Source: Lachnospiraceae bacterium
GTDB taxonomy: Bacteria > Bacillota > Clostridia > Lachnospirales > Lachnospiraceae
Assembly (NCBI GenBank): GCA_030524705.1
Contig: JAUNGD010000003.1
Span: forward strand, 1 to 64,000
DNA: 64,000 nucleotides
Direction: 5' to 3'
In this document: in pieces, positions 25,607 to 34,238 of the stretch
Position numbering within the stretch: the first letter of the stretch is position 1
Layout: each line of letters begins with the position of its first letter
The notes under the pieces: generated by a model
Database searches by the model: none
What the model was told of the DNA's origin: nothing
The model's input: only the letters and a program-made list of their open reading frames with translations
Position numbers and translations under genes: made by a program

Positions 25607-26255
25607 GTATACGTTCAAGGATTTCCGTGATCTTTTCTGCCAGACCCTCCGCCAGCTCGCTGTGCCCCTGTGCCGTCAGATGCATGTAGTCGATGGTATT
25701 TGGCCCTGCCTTCACCACCTCATTTGCATCCAGATAGTGGCAGCCCATCAGCTCCGCGATCTTCCGGTATTCTTCAGAAAGGCCCTCCGATTTTTCCGCA
25801 CAGCCCCGTCCCATGGTGGCCCCGACCTCTGTGTCTGCATACTGCCGTCCGATATTCTGCGGAGTCACCACCAGGATATTCGGTTTTCCGTCTCTCCAGC
25901 AGTCAGTCGCGGCATACGCCTTTGCGATCAGCCGTTTTAGCCCCAGAGCGATACAGGCCGCAGACGCCCCGAAACGTTCCTTCGTATCGTTTGTTCCCAG
26001 CATGATTACCAGAAGATCCACCGGCTCATGACTCATCAGACAGGGGTAAATATAATCCAGCCCGGACAATCCTTCAAATAAGGGATCGCTAAAGCAGGTG
26101 GTTCTGCCGCTGAGCCCCTCCTCCAGGATCAGATAGCCCTGCCCCAGGTGTTTCTGCAATAAATGTGTCCACCGCTGCGTTTCTTCAAACCGTCCATTAT
26201 TTTCCGCACAATAGCCGTGCGTATTTGAATCTCCAAAGCATACAATATGTTTCAT
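25602..26255 (-). CDS. SGNH/GDSL hydrolase in the sialic acid operon
   Basis: 217 residues with the SGNH hydrolase blocks: GDSN at 8-11 (Ser nucleophile), GLSGRTT, VIMLGTNDTK and the C-terminal DYMHLTAQGH (Asp-x-x-His). Members are esterases of acetylated sugars or lipids. There is no signal peptide, so it is cytosolic. As the last gene of the nan operon it may remove O-acetyl groups from imported sialic acid; that is inference. Start ATG 26255 follows GGAGGAG. Confidence 0.88.
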   Translation of the reverse strand: MKHIVCFGDSNTHGYCAENNGRFEETQRWTHLLQKHLGQGYLILEEGLSGRTTCFSDPLFEGLSGLDYIYPCLMSHEPVDLLVIMLGTNDTKERFGASAACIALGLKRLIAKAYAATDCWRDGKPNILVVTPQNIGRQYADTEVGATMGRGCAEKSEGLSEEYRKIAELMGCHYLDANEVVKAGPNTIDYMHLTAQGHSELAEGLAEKITEILERIQ

Positions 26256-26348
26256 CACGCTCTCCTCCAATGATATCTTTCAGTGTCCGTCCAGCCGGAA
26301 TGCAATGTGGGCACGTATCATCCGTGCCCACAACCAAAACAGCCTCAT

Positions 26349-27266
26349 TTACATGTCTTTCGTATCTTCGATTGCTTTCTTGATGTCTCTGTACAGCTCT
26401 GTCAGCTTCGGATCCTCCGTAGATACCGGAAGGAACGGAAGCCTCGGATCTCCCATCGGGCATCCGTCCAGTGTGATGATTCCCTTCACCGCACCATGCA
26501 TGGAAGCAAAGGAGCAAAGCCGGTAAATCAGCGGGGTCACGATGTTCTGAACCTGCGCCGCCTTTTCCCACTCGCCGCGGTTGATCAGCTCATCCATCTT
26601 CAGATACAGCTCCGGCATTGCTCCGTAGGTGCCGCCGATACCCGCATCCGCACCCAGGATGCGTCCTGCCACAAACTGCTCGTCCGGGCCGTTGAATACA
26701 ATAAAGTCCTTTCCTCCGGCCTGCTTGAACCGCAGAATATCCTGTGCAGGATCAGAGGAGCACTTCACACCCGCCACCCGCTCATTTTCCAGCATGCGGT
26801 TGAAGAGGTTCATGGAAAGATTAAAACCGGTAAGCTGCGGAATATTGTAAATGAAAAATGGAACATCCGCCGCCTTTGTGATCTCTGTCCAATGTCTGTA
26901 TACGCTTTCCTCGCTTGGACGATAGTACACACAGGGAACGGCTGAGGTCGCTGCCGCCCCGATTTTTTCTGCGTGTTCGGCAAGAATACAGGAATGTCTC
27001 GTATCGGCGCAGCCAACGTGTACGATGATGTTCATATCATCTCCCACCTCATTTACGACGGTCTCGGCCACCAGCTTACGTTCCTCCGTATCCAGCAAAA
27101 AGCCCTCTCCCGTACTTCCGCAGACGTACATCTGCTTAACGCCCTTATCTCTGAAATATCTGGAAACATTCTTCACTGCCTGAACATCTACGCTGCCATC
27201 CGCTTGAAATGGTGTATTCAAAGCAACCGTTATGTTTCTGAATTTATTGATATCATACTTTGACAT
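26349..27266 (-). CDS. nanA: N-acetylneuraminate lyase
   Basis: 305 residues. A TIM-barrel aldolase that splits N-acetylneuraminate into N-acetylmannosamine and pyruvate. The Schiff-base lysine is Lys168 in AGVKCSS, the catalytic tyrosine Tyr140 in FFIYNIP, and the pyruvate loop GSTGEG is at 50-55. The clostridial-type text PCVYYRPSEES is typical of NanA rather than DapA. It follows nanE by 18 bases on the minus strand, in the nan operon. Confidence 0.95.
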   Translation of the reverse strand: MSKYDINKFRNITVALNTPFQADGSVDVQAVKNVSRYFRDKGVKQMYVCGSTGEGFLLDTEERKLVAETVVNEVGDDMNIIVHVGCADTRHSCILAEHAEKIGAAATSAVPCVYYRPSEESVYRHWTEITKAADVPFFIYNIPQLTGFNLSMNLFNRMLENERVAGVKCSSDPAQDILRFKQAGGKDFIVFNGPDEQFVAGRILGADAGIGGTYGAMPELYLKMDELINRGEWEKAAQVQNIVTPLIYRLCSFASMHGAVKGIITLDGCPMGDPRLPFLPVSTEDPKLTELYRDIKKAIEDTKDM

Positions 27267-27284
27267 AGTATCTGCCTCCCTTTC

Positions 27285-27983
27285 CTAACGATTTTCCACT
27301 GCCTGTATAAACCTGGTTGCAATCTCAAGGGGTCTCGTTATGGCTCCGCCAACCACTACGGCAAAAGCCCCTGCATTCAGCATCTCCACTGCCTGCTCCG
27401 GTGAATGGACTCTTCCCTCTCCGATGACCGGAACGTCAATATCCGCCGATAATCTTCTTACCAGCTCATAATCCGGTCCCGGAAGCTTCGGTGAATCGCT
27501 GGTATAACCGCTCATGGTCGTACCTACGAGATCCATCCCCAGCTTCCATGCGTTGATGCCCTCCTCGTACGTAGAGATATCCGCCATAAGAATCGCATCT
27601 GGATACTTTGTGCGCACCTCAGTAATATACTCGCTGATGCTCTTTCCGTCCCCGCGCTTCTGATTCGTACAGTCAAAAGCAATAATGTCAGAGCCAGCCG
27701 CCACCAGATCATCCACTTCCTTCATGGTGGGGGTGATATAGCTCTCAAAACCCTCATACTGAATTTTTACGAGACCGATGACCGGAAGTCCCGTCTCTTC
27801 CTTAATCGCCACAACGTCCCGGATACTGCTGGTACGGATCGCCGGAGTGCCGGCCCGCTTCGCAGCCCTCGCCATTAAATACATAATAGACTTTTCCTCC
27901 ACATACAGCGGCTCTCCCGGAACCGCCTGGCAGGACACAATGACTTTTCCCTTTATTTTATCAAAAATCTCCTGTTTTGTCAT
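27285..27983 (-). CDS. nanE: N-acetylmannosamine-6-phosphate 2-epimerase
   Basis: 232 residues, the normal TIM-barrel size. It converts ManNAc-6-P to GlcNAc-6-P. The N-terminal VSCQAVPGEPLY, the active-site IAFDCTNQKR and the phosphate-binding VIGEGRVHSPEQAVEM with AVVVGGAITRP are conserved. Start ATG 27983 follows GAAAGGG; an earlier ATG lacks a good site. It lies between the permeases and nanA. Confidence 0.95.
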   Translation of the reverse strand: MTKQEIFDKIKGKVIVSCQAVPGEPLYVEEKSIMYLMARAAKRAGTPAIRTSSIRDVVAIKEETGLPVIGLVKIQYEGFESYITPTMKEVDDLVAAGSDIIAFDCTNQKRGDGKSISEYITEVRTKYPDAILMADISTYEEGINAWKLGMDLVGTTMSGYTSDSPKLPGPDYELVRRLSADIDVPVIGEGRVHSPEQAVEMLNAGAFAVVVGGAITRPLEIATRFIQAVENR

Positions 27984-28060
27984 GACATTGCCCTTTCTTT
28001 GATTCATACACTGTAACCATACACTTTTTTTGATACCAGTTCAAGCGGCATATGCACTGC

Positions 28061-28963
28061 TTAGCCCTTTACCGCGCCCATCGTAATTCCCTTTGTAAAG
28101 TACTTCTGGAAAATCAGGAATATGATGATAATCGGAATTGCTGCCAGGGCCGCGCCTGCCATGATGAGGCCGAAGTCCGTGGAGTTCTCCGCCTGCATCT
28201 TCGCAATACCAAGAGGCATCGTTGCCGTCTCCGTGCTGGTCAGCATAATCAACTGCATAAAGTACTCATTCCAGGAACTGATAAAGGTAAAAATTGCCAG
28301 AGCGCCGATACCCGGCTTGATCATCGGAAGCGCCACATTGGAGAAGGTCTTCCACTCGCTGGCGCCGTCGATCCTGGCGGCCTCCATCATCTCCGAAGGA
28401 ATGCCCTCCGCAAATTGCTTGATCAGGAAGACGCCGAAGGGCCAGCCGACAATCGGCAGAATAACCGCCCAGATCGTATTGTACAGTTTCAGCGCGGACA
28501 TCTCCCGCAGCAAAGGAATCAGAATCACCTGCTTCGGCAGAGCCATCGCACATACGATCAGCGAAAATACAAGAGTCCGCCCGAAGAAACGCTTCTTGGC
28601 CAGAGCGTATCCTGCCATCGCTGCGGTTGCACACGTAAGCAGCATCGCCATAACTGCCATGAAGATCGTATTCAGCAGCCAGCGGATCGCCGCCGGAACC
28701 ACCGGCCCCGCAAACGTGACATCTGTAAACGGGATATGCACGGACCAGATTGGCGCTACCTGCTTGCTGAACAGCTTCTGATAATTGTCCAGCACCCACT
28801 CAGAGGGCCACCACTGCGGCGACGTGGCATTGATTTCCTTCGCTGTCTTGAAGGAACCGGTAACAATCCAGTAGAGCGGAAATGCAAACGCAATCGCCAG
28901 GATGACAATAACCGCTACGGAAAATATCTTATAGCATTTGCTTTTTGTTGATGATGTTTTCAT
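28061..28963 (-). CDS. Carbohydrate ABC transporter permease, MalG type
   Basis: 300 residues with six membrane segments and the EAA loop EAARIDGASEWKTFSNVALP near 200, which contacts the ATPase. It forms the inner-membrane channel with the MalF-type partner encoded just upstream. No ATPase gene is in the operon; clostridial sugar transporters often share one MsmK-like ATPase encoded elsewhere. By context the substrate is a sialic acid. Confidence 0.93.
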   Translation of the reverse strand: MKTSSTKSKCYKIFSVAVIVILAIAFAFPLYWIVTGSFKTAKEINATSPQWWPSEWVLDNYQKLFSKQVAPIWSVHIPFTDVTFAGPVVPAAIRWLLNTIFMAVMAMLLTCATAAMAGYALAKKRFFGRTLVFSLIVCAMALPKQVILIPLLREMSALKLYNTIWAVILPIVGWPFGVFLIKQFAEGIPSEMMEAARIDGASEWKTFSNVALPMIKPGIGALAIFTFISSWNEYFMQLIMLTSTETATMPLGIAKMQAENSTDFGLIMAGAALAAIPIIIIFLIFQKYFTKGITMGAVKG

Positions 28964-28980
28964 ATTCCCGGCCCCCTTTC

Positions 28981-29877
28981 TTAATCTGTCTTCGCCATCT
29001 TAAACTGTACGGCGGAGAGAACAGCAATGATCACTGCCAGAATTACGCCCATAGCGTTTCCGTAACCGTACCGGTACAGCTTAAATGCATTGTAGTAAAT
29101 ATAATACATGATCGTATCCGTACTGTGGTTCGGGCCGCCGCTGGTAAGAAGCTGGATCAGCGCGAAGCACTGGAAGCTGTTGATCGTAGTGATAACCAGA
29201 ACGTACAGTGTCGTCGGCATGATCTGCGGCCACTTGATCTTCCAAAAGCACTGGATCTTATTTGCTCCGTCCACCTCGGCAGCCTCCACCAGAGACTGAT
29301 CCACATTGTTCAGAGCGGATACGTAAAGAACGATGGGCTGCCCGACGGATGTCGTCAGCAAAATAAGTATGATACAGCCCAGCGCGTATTTCTCATCGCC
29401 CAGCCAGTTAATATTTTTATCCAGAAGGCCAATGCCTTTTCCAACATAATTGAAAATACCGTAATAATTGTTAAACATCCATTTCCATACGACTGCAACC
29501 GCCACGGAGCCCGTTACCACCGGAAGATAGAAAATACACCGGAATGCGGAGCACAGAGGGCCCTTTAAGTCGTAGATCACGGAGCTGACCCACAGAGAAA
29601 AAATGCAGGTAACCGGCACGGAAACCACCACTATGATGATTGTGTTTTTTAACGCGCCCAGAAAATATCCATCCTGAAACAGTTCGATGTAATTACCAAA
29701 GCCAATGAAAATATCCTCACGGTTCATGGTAGAATCAAAAAAGCTGGTAATCACACACTGTATCATGGGATAAATAACAAACCCTACAAAGAATATCAGG
29801 CTGGGAAGCAAAAATGCGTAACCGGCTATCGTCTCTCTGCGGGCCAGCGCTCTGCTTGCACTGGTTTTTTTCGTCAT
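28981..29877 (-). CDS. Carbohydrate ABC transporter permease, MalF type
   Basis: 298 residues, six membrane segments, and the EAA loop EAAEVDGANKIQCFWKIKWP near 205. The N-terminus (TIAGYAFLLPSLIFFVGFVI) is the usual first helix. It pairs with the MalG-type permease 17 bases downstream and is separated from the binding-protein gene by an attenuator-like hairpin. By context it imports a sialic acid. Confidence 0.93.
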   Translation of the reverse strand: MTKKTSASRALARRETIAGYAFLLPSLIFFVGFVIYPMIQCVITSFFDSTMNREDIFIGFGNYIELFQDGYFLGALKNTIIIVVVSVPVTCIFSLWVSSVIYDLKGPLCSAFRCIFYLPVVTGSVAVAVVWKWMFNNYYGIFNYVGKGIGLLDKNINWLGDEKYALGCIILILLTTSVGQPIVLYVSALNNVDQSLVEAAEVDGANKIQCFWKIKWPQIMPTTLYVLVITTINSFQCFALIQLLTSGGPNHSTDTIMYYIYYNAFKLYRYGYGNAMGVILAVIIAVLSAVQFKMAKTD

Positions 29878-29919
29878 AAGACATCCCCCTCCTCTTTTAT
29901 CAGATTCTCCTTCTTTGCG

Positions 29920-29957
29920 AAAAAATACCCTCCCCGCGCGGTACGCAGGAAGGGTGC
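29920..29957 (-). terminator. Intra-operon attenuator after the binding-protein gene
   Basis: On the minus strand ACCCTTCC and GGGGAGGGT pair around a 12-base loop and are followed by ATTTTTTCG. It lies between the binding protein and the permeases, so it should make the binding protein more abundant than the membrane parts. Confidence 0.65.
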
Positions 29958-30002
29958 ACGAGTCCGAAAAACTATATTCGACTGATGTTTTCTATAGAAT
30001 AT

Positions 30003-31265
30003 TTACTGTGCTGCCGCTGCATTTGCCGTTGCTGAGAACTCTGCAACCGCTGTTGCAACATCTGCACCGGAACCGATCTGCTGAAGCATATTCCACCATG
30101 CGGTACGAGCCTCAGCCCATCCGCTTACTACCTGGTAGTAGTCGCCCATGTACTGAACGAATGTAGCGTACTCAGTCATCAGATCATCGCCTTCGTAGAT
30201 ATTTACGCCAAGATCCTTTACGGGCCAGTAGCTGGAAGCCTTTACGCTCTCAACAACCTGAGTCTCGTCGTTTGCCATAAAGTCGATGAAGGTCTTAGCT
30301 GCTGCGATCTTAGCCTCGTCGCCGTTATCAAAGATACCGAAGCCCCAGATACCGCCGCAAAGCTGCGGGTCGCCGCTCTCTGTCGGGAAGGACATCGGAA
30401 GAACGTCGAAGGAAATGGTATCAAGGTTGTTCTTTTCCTGAGATACGTTCCAGCAAAACGCCATTGCCAGCGTGCCGTTGCAGAACAGATTGATCTCGTC
30501 GCCGCCTGCGATGGATGCGTCAAAGTTGATACCATCCATACTTGTCAGAAGCTCCAGAGCCTTGATGTTCTCATCGCTTTCCACCGTGTACTCTGTATGC
30601 TCGGCATTCGTAAAGGTGCCGCCGTACAGGTTGTTGATCAGAGCACGCGTACCCTGGTCGCCGCCCTGGCCGCTGCAGTATACTGCGCCGACATTTTCCT
30701 GACCGCTCTCATATACGGCCTTCACTGCATTGACAAATCCCTCTGTCGTCCAGGTACGTGTCTCTTCATCCAGATACTGAAGCGCATCGGCTGCCTCAAA
30801 TACGTCTCTGTTGATCGCCATCGTATGCGCTGTCATGCAAAGCGGATACTCATAAAATACACCATCGTTGCTCTGGCAGGCAGCTTCTACGGAATCATAG
30901 ATCGCTTCCTTTGCCTCGTCTGTCCACAGGTCGGCAAGGTCAACCATCAGGCCCTTTGCTCCCCAGTTCGCCACGAGACGCTCCGGTCCTTCCATAACAA
31001 GATCAGGAGCCTGTCCGCCCTCAATCGCGGTGTTGATCGTGTCGTCGCCATTTGTATAATCCAGATATTCAACAGTCACGTGAATGTCCGGGTATGCTTC
31101 GTTGAAGCTTGCAATCAGACCATCTACGGTAGCTGCATCGCCCCAGCTTCCGATCGGATACGTCCAGAGTGTAATGTCTGCTGCTTCGCCTTCTGCGAAA
31201 GCCGTTGTTGCCGGTAATACCATGCTGGCTGCAAGTGCCAGAGCTGTCAGTTTACGATAGTTCAT
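30003..31265 (-). CDS. Extracellular solute-binding protein, probably for sialic acid
   Basis: 420 residues, family 1 solute-binding fold. The signal peptide MNYRKLTALALAASMVLPAT ends in TAFA with cleavage before EGEA. No cysteine follows the hydrophobic stretch, so the lipobox expected for a Gram-positive binding protein is missing. Mature-protein text such as IEGGQAPDLVMEGPERLVAN is typical of sugar-binding proteins. The ATG at 31265 follows AAAAGGAGG. It is the first gene of the nan operon. Confidence 0.9.
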   Translation of the reverse strand: MNYRKLTALALAASMVLPATTAFAEGEAADITLWTYPIGSWGDAATVDGLIASFNEAYPDIHVTVEYLDYTNGDDTINTAIEGGQAPDLVMEGPERLVANWGAKGLMVDLADLWTDEAKEAIYDSVEAACQSNDGVFYEYPLCMTAHTMAINRDVFEAADALQYLDEETRTWTTEGFVNAVKAVYESGQENVGAVYCSGQGGDQGTRALINNLYGGTFTNAEHTEYTVESDENIKALELLTSMDGINFDASIAGGDEINLFCNGTLAMAFCWNVSQEKNNLDTISFDVLPMSFPTESGDPQLCGGIWGFGIFDNGDEAKIAAAKTFIDFMANDETQVVESVKASSYWPVKDLGVNIYEGDDLMTEYATFVQYMGDYYQVVSGWAEARTAWWNMLQQIGSGADVATAVAEFSATANAAAAQ

Positions 31266-31312
31266 AAAATAGCCCTCCTTTTCGTCGAACATGAATAAAT
31301 TTTGTTGTTCTA

Positions 31313-31341
31313 ATTGTACCTTTCGTTGGTCACTTTGTCAA
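31313..31341 (-). promoter_or_regulatory. Promoter of the nan operon
   Basis: TTGACA (31336-31341) and TACAAT (31313-31318) with a 17-base spacer on the minus strand. Confidence 0.8.
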
Positions 31342-31379
31342 TAACTTTTTTCAAATTTTTTTCATCTTTTCCAATTTAT

Positions 31380-31391
31380 GAAAATAATTTC
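31380..31391. promoter_or_regulatory. Candidate RpiR operator in the divergent nan region
   Basis: GAAAATAATTTC is a near-perfect palindrome midway between the two divergent promoters, of the GAAA-N4-TTTC form reported for RpiR-type regulators. A related GAAAGTGAAAGTTTC lies at 31405-31419, in the spacer of the plus-strand promoter. Confidence 0.45.
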
Positions 31392-31401
31392 CATTTTTTT
31401 A

Positions 31402-31430
31402 TTGAAAGTGAAAGTTTCTTATGCTATAGT
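31402..31430 (+). promoter_or_regulatory. Promoter of the ROK kinase and RpiR genes
   Basis: TTGAAA (31402-31407) and TATAGT (31425-31430) with a 17-base spacer. Confidence 0.75.
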
Positions 31431-31479
31431 CAGATTTAACATACGATACTTTATCCAAGCTGACAGGGAGGGAAAAATC

Positions 31480-32367
31480 ATGAGAACCATGGTACTGGAT
31501 ATCGGCGGTACGGCAATCAAATCCGCCGTATTTGAAAACGGAAGCTTATTGAATATCAGAGAAACTCCTACGGAAGCCAGATTGGGCGGGGCGCATGTAA
31601 CGCAGCGTGCCATTTCCATTATTTCAGATTATCAGAAAGTATTTTCATTCGGCCGAATCGGCATCAGCACCGCCGGACAGGTCAATCCCGAAACAGGGAC
31701 GATTATATATGCAAACCAGAACATTCCGGGATATACCGGGACAGAACTGAAAGCTATTATGGAAAATACCTTTCAGATCAGCACCTCCGTAGAAAATGAT
31801 GTAAACGCTGCCGCCCTGGGGGAAGCCGCCTTCGGCGCCGGACAGGGAGAAGATGATTTTGCCTGCCTGACCTACGGAACCGGCGTGGGCGGAGCCATGG
31901 TCCTACGGGGGGAGCTGTATCATGGAAGCAGCTTTTCTGCCGGAGAGTTCGGCGCGATCATGACTCATCCAGAGGAACACCGCCCCGAACAGGATCCTTT
32001 TTCCGGGTGCTATGAAAAATACGCCTCCACCACCGCCCTCGTCCGCCGGGCATCCCGGCTGGATCCGGCACTGACAAACGGACGCATCATATTTGAACGA
32101 ATGGAAGATCCTATGGTCAAAACAGTCATCGACGGCTGGATCATGGAAATTGTCTACGGTCTGGCCACCATCACTCATATGATGAATCCCTCCTGTCTCG
32201 TTCTGGGGGGCGGCATCATGGAGCAGCCTTACGTGCTGGAGCAGATACAGGACAGGCTGTACCGCAGCATTATGCCAAGCTTCCGCCGCGTAAGGGTGAA
32301 AAAAGCAAGCCTCGGCAATCAGGCCGGGATGCTGGGAGCGGCGACCCTTGCCGACCGGCGGAAATAA
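31480..32367 (+). CDS. nanK: ROK-family kinase, probable N-acetylmannosamine kinase
   Basis: 295 residues. The N-terminal phosphate loop VLDIGGTAIKSA and VENDVNAAALGE and YGTGVGGAMV are ROK/hexokinase motifs. The zinc-binding CxCGxxGC cluster of most ROK proteins is absent; the region reads SGCYEKYAST, with a single Cys. By context it phosphorylates ManNAc to ManNAc-6-P for nanE. Start ATG 31480 follows GGGAGGG. It is divergent from the transporter operon and precedes the RpiR regulator by 44 bases. Confidence 0.85.
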   Translation: MRTMVLDIGGTAIKSAVFENGSLLNIRETPTEARLGGAHVTQRAISIISDYQKVFSFGRIGISTAGQVNPETGTIIYANQNIPGYTGTELKAIMENTFQISTSVENDVNAAALGEAAFGAGQGEDDFACLTYGTGVGGAMVLRGELYHGSSFSAGEFGAIMTHPEEHRPEQDPFSGCYEKYASTTALVRRASRLDPALTNGRIIFERMEDPMVKTVIDGWIMEIVYGLATITHMMNPSCLVLGGGIMEQPYVLEQIQDRLYRSIMPSFRRVRVKKASLGNQAGMLGAATLADRRK

Positions 32368-32411
32368 TACAGTATGTTATTTGACAACACCGTGCAGAGG
32401 AGGGATAACTA

Positions 32412-33269
32412 TTGACAGGAAACATTATGGAAGCTATTACTGAAAACTATCAATCTTTTACCCGATCAGGCAAAAAACTGGCTGATTACATTTTCAATCA
32501 TGCCTCAGATACACAGTATCTTTCCATTTCCGTTTTAGCAGAGCAAAGCGGAGTTTCGGAAGCCACGATCACGCGCTTCTGCCATGGGCTCGGCCTGTCA
32601 GGCTACAATGATTTCAAGCTTGCCCTTGCCAAAACAGACCGGGTGACAGACCTGGGAGAACCGCTGAATTCTCCTCAGACCATCACCTCAGAGGACAGTC
32701 TGGACAGTATCATTCAAAAGGTCCACGCATCGAATATTGTTGCATTAAATGAAACGCTGGAAATGATTGATGAAAAAAAATTAAGCGACGCCATCAGCCT
32801 GCTGACTGCCGCCGAACGCGTCTATTGCTTCGGCCACGGCGGAAGTATGGTCATGGCCATGGAAGCATGGGCGCGCTTTTCCACCGCTTCCTCCAAATTT
32901 ATCCATATTTCCGATTCTCATATGCAGGCCATCGCCACCGCCCTTACGACCTCAAAGGACGTCCTCCTGTTTTTCTCCTATTCCGGCTCCACCAGGGATA
33001 TGGAGGATATCATGTACATCGCCAGGGAGCGGCATGTTCCTATTATCCTGATCACCCATTTTCCAAAGTCCCGGGCGGCAGAATTTGCCGACGTCGTACT
33101 GTTGATCGGCTACAACGAAAGTCCGCTTCAGTCCGGCTCCATCGCGGCAAAAATGGGCCAGCTATTTCTGATCGAATGTCTGTACTACGGATTCTGCCAG
33201 AAAAATCCCGAGCAGATTCTCAAAGCCCGGGAGTCCACGGCAGAAGCCGTCACGAAAAAGCTGCTGTAA
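32412..33269 (+). CDS. RpiR/MurR family transcriptional regulator
   Basis: 285 residues. N-terminal HTH_6 domain (1-77; SEATITRFCHGLGLSGYNDF is the recognition helix region) and a C-terminal SIS sugar-phosphate binding domain (about 125-255; CFGHGGSMVMA and LFFSYSGSTRD). It probably senses ManNAc-6-P or another nan intermediate and controls both divergent units. A TTG at 32412 is taken as start because GAGGAGGG lies eight bases upstream; the ATG at 32427 is too far from it. Confidence 0.92.
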   Translation: MTGNIMEAITENYQSFTRSGKKLADYIFNHASDTQYLSISVLAEQSGVSEATITRFCHGLGLSGYNDFKLALAKTDRVTDLGEPLNSPQTITSEDSLDSIIQKVHASNIVALNETLEMIDEKKLSDAISLLTAAERVYCFGHGGSMVMAMEAWARFSTASSKFIHISDSHMQAIATALTTSKDVLLFFSYSGSTRDMEDIMYIARERHVPIILITHFPKSRAAEFADVVLLIGYNESPLQSGSIAAKMGQLFLIECLYYGFCQKNPEQILKARESTAEAVTKKLL

Positions 33270-33282
33270 TACGAATGCAGCA

Positions 33283-33332
33283 TAAAAAGCGGCAGGTTCC
33301 GGCCTGATTGTCTGCCGGAAGCCGCCGCTTTT
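33283..33332. terminator. Terminator between rpiR-like and sdpI-like genes
   Basis: AAAAAGCGGC and GCCGCTTTT form the outer stem and TTCCGGC/GCCGGAA the inner one, ending in TTTTC. It can serve both converging transcripts. Confidence 0.75.
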
Positions 33333-33367
33333 CTGCCATTGATTCGCATACGCCTCAGCTTTGCCTA

Positions 33368-33751
33368 TTACTGCATCCTTGGTTTTCCATTTTCATCAAA
33401 CCTGCTCTTCAATGCCTTTTCCGTAAAATAAATCGGTATGAGCATCACAATACATTGCAGGCAGCAGAGCACATTGCCCCAGGCTCCCACCGTATCTTTG
33501 CTTTTCCCCAGCACCGCCAGCATAGCCGCGGCGGTGAGCGGAAGCAGTACGAGCCCCCACCTGTACCAGAGCTTTCCGAAATACCTGTGTGCAAAATCCC
33601 AGCTTTCTTTACTTTTGCTGGAGCGTGATGTCCGATATCCGTAAATACTGTTGATTTCCTTCGGAGGTCTTCTCACAAAAATCCATCCAAACAGTATCAT
33701 CATGACGGGAATCAGTAATTCCATACACAGCATAAAAATCCAAAATCCCAT
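33368..33751 (-). CDS. SdpI family membrane protein
   Basis: 127 residues with three to four hydrophobic segments. RPPKEINSIYGYRTSRSSKS, then WDFAHRYFGKLWYRWG, is the hallmark of the SdpI C-terminal domain, known from the B. subtilis immunity protein against the killing factor SdpC. Most relatives are uncharacterised. Start ATG 33751 follows AGAGGGATGG. It follows the PH-domain gene by 13 bases, so the two form a unit. Confidence 0.85.
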   Translation of the reverse strand: MGFWIFMLCMELLIPVMMILFGWIFVRRPPKEINSIYGYRTSRSSKSKESWDFAHRYFGKLWYRWGLVLLPLTAAAMLAVLGKSKDTVGAWGNVLCCLQCIVMLIPIYFTEKALKSRFDENGKPRMQ

Positions 33752-33764
33752 TATCCATCCCTCT

Positions 33765-34163
33765 CTACCGAATCTGAATCGCAGGATTGATCCGCCGCAA
33801 TTCGTGAAACAGCTTCTCTTTATCGCATACAGAGCACATAAGCTCCTGCCGCCTTCCCTTAATGACAATACGGTCCAGGGAGGCCGCGCTGCTGGCAATA
33901 GGATCGTGAGTCGTATATACCTCTGTGATCTCTTTTATCTCAATAGAGTCCTTCCCAAGCCCAAAACAGACTGTCAGCTTATCATCCTTTATCTCCACGT
34001 AATTTCTCAGCACAATCGGCCAAAATATAATATTGCATACGAGAAAACCGATGATCAACGCTGCCAGATTATCTCTGGAGAAAATCAATTCATATATCAT
34101 TATTGCATTGGCGCCAAATAGAATCAGCCAAAACCAGACCGCCACTTTTCCCTTCAATCGCAT
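33765..34163 (-). CDS. Membrane protein with a bacterial PH-like domain
   Basis: 132 residues. Two hydrophobic segments at about 9-25 and 35-50, then a beta-rich part (YVEIKDDKLTVCFGLGKDSI, EITEVYTTHDP) ending in a helix (EKLFHELRRINP), the layout of the YyaB/YdbS-like bacterial PH domain. Start ATG 34163 follows AAGGGAGGAG. Function unknown; it is probably co-expressed with the SdpI-like gene. Confidence 0.65.
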   Translation of the reverse strand: MRLKGKVAVWFWLILFGANAIMIYELIFSRDNLAALIIGFLVCNIIFWPIVLRNYVEIKDDKLTVCFGLGKDSIEIKEITEVYTTHDPIASSAASLDRIVIKGRRQELMCSVCDKEKLFHELRRINPAIQIR

Positions 34164-34238
34164 AGGAATCTCCTCCCTTTTCATTCCAGCGTTTCTGTTT
34201 TCCCACTTGTCCCCGCCGTTTGAAAACCGAAAGCCTGA

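Noticed and set aside
28052-28951. A 299-codon plus-strand frame opposite the MalG-type permease
   Set aside because: Shadow of the permease gene, rich in His and Arg, without any recognisable motif.
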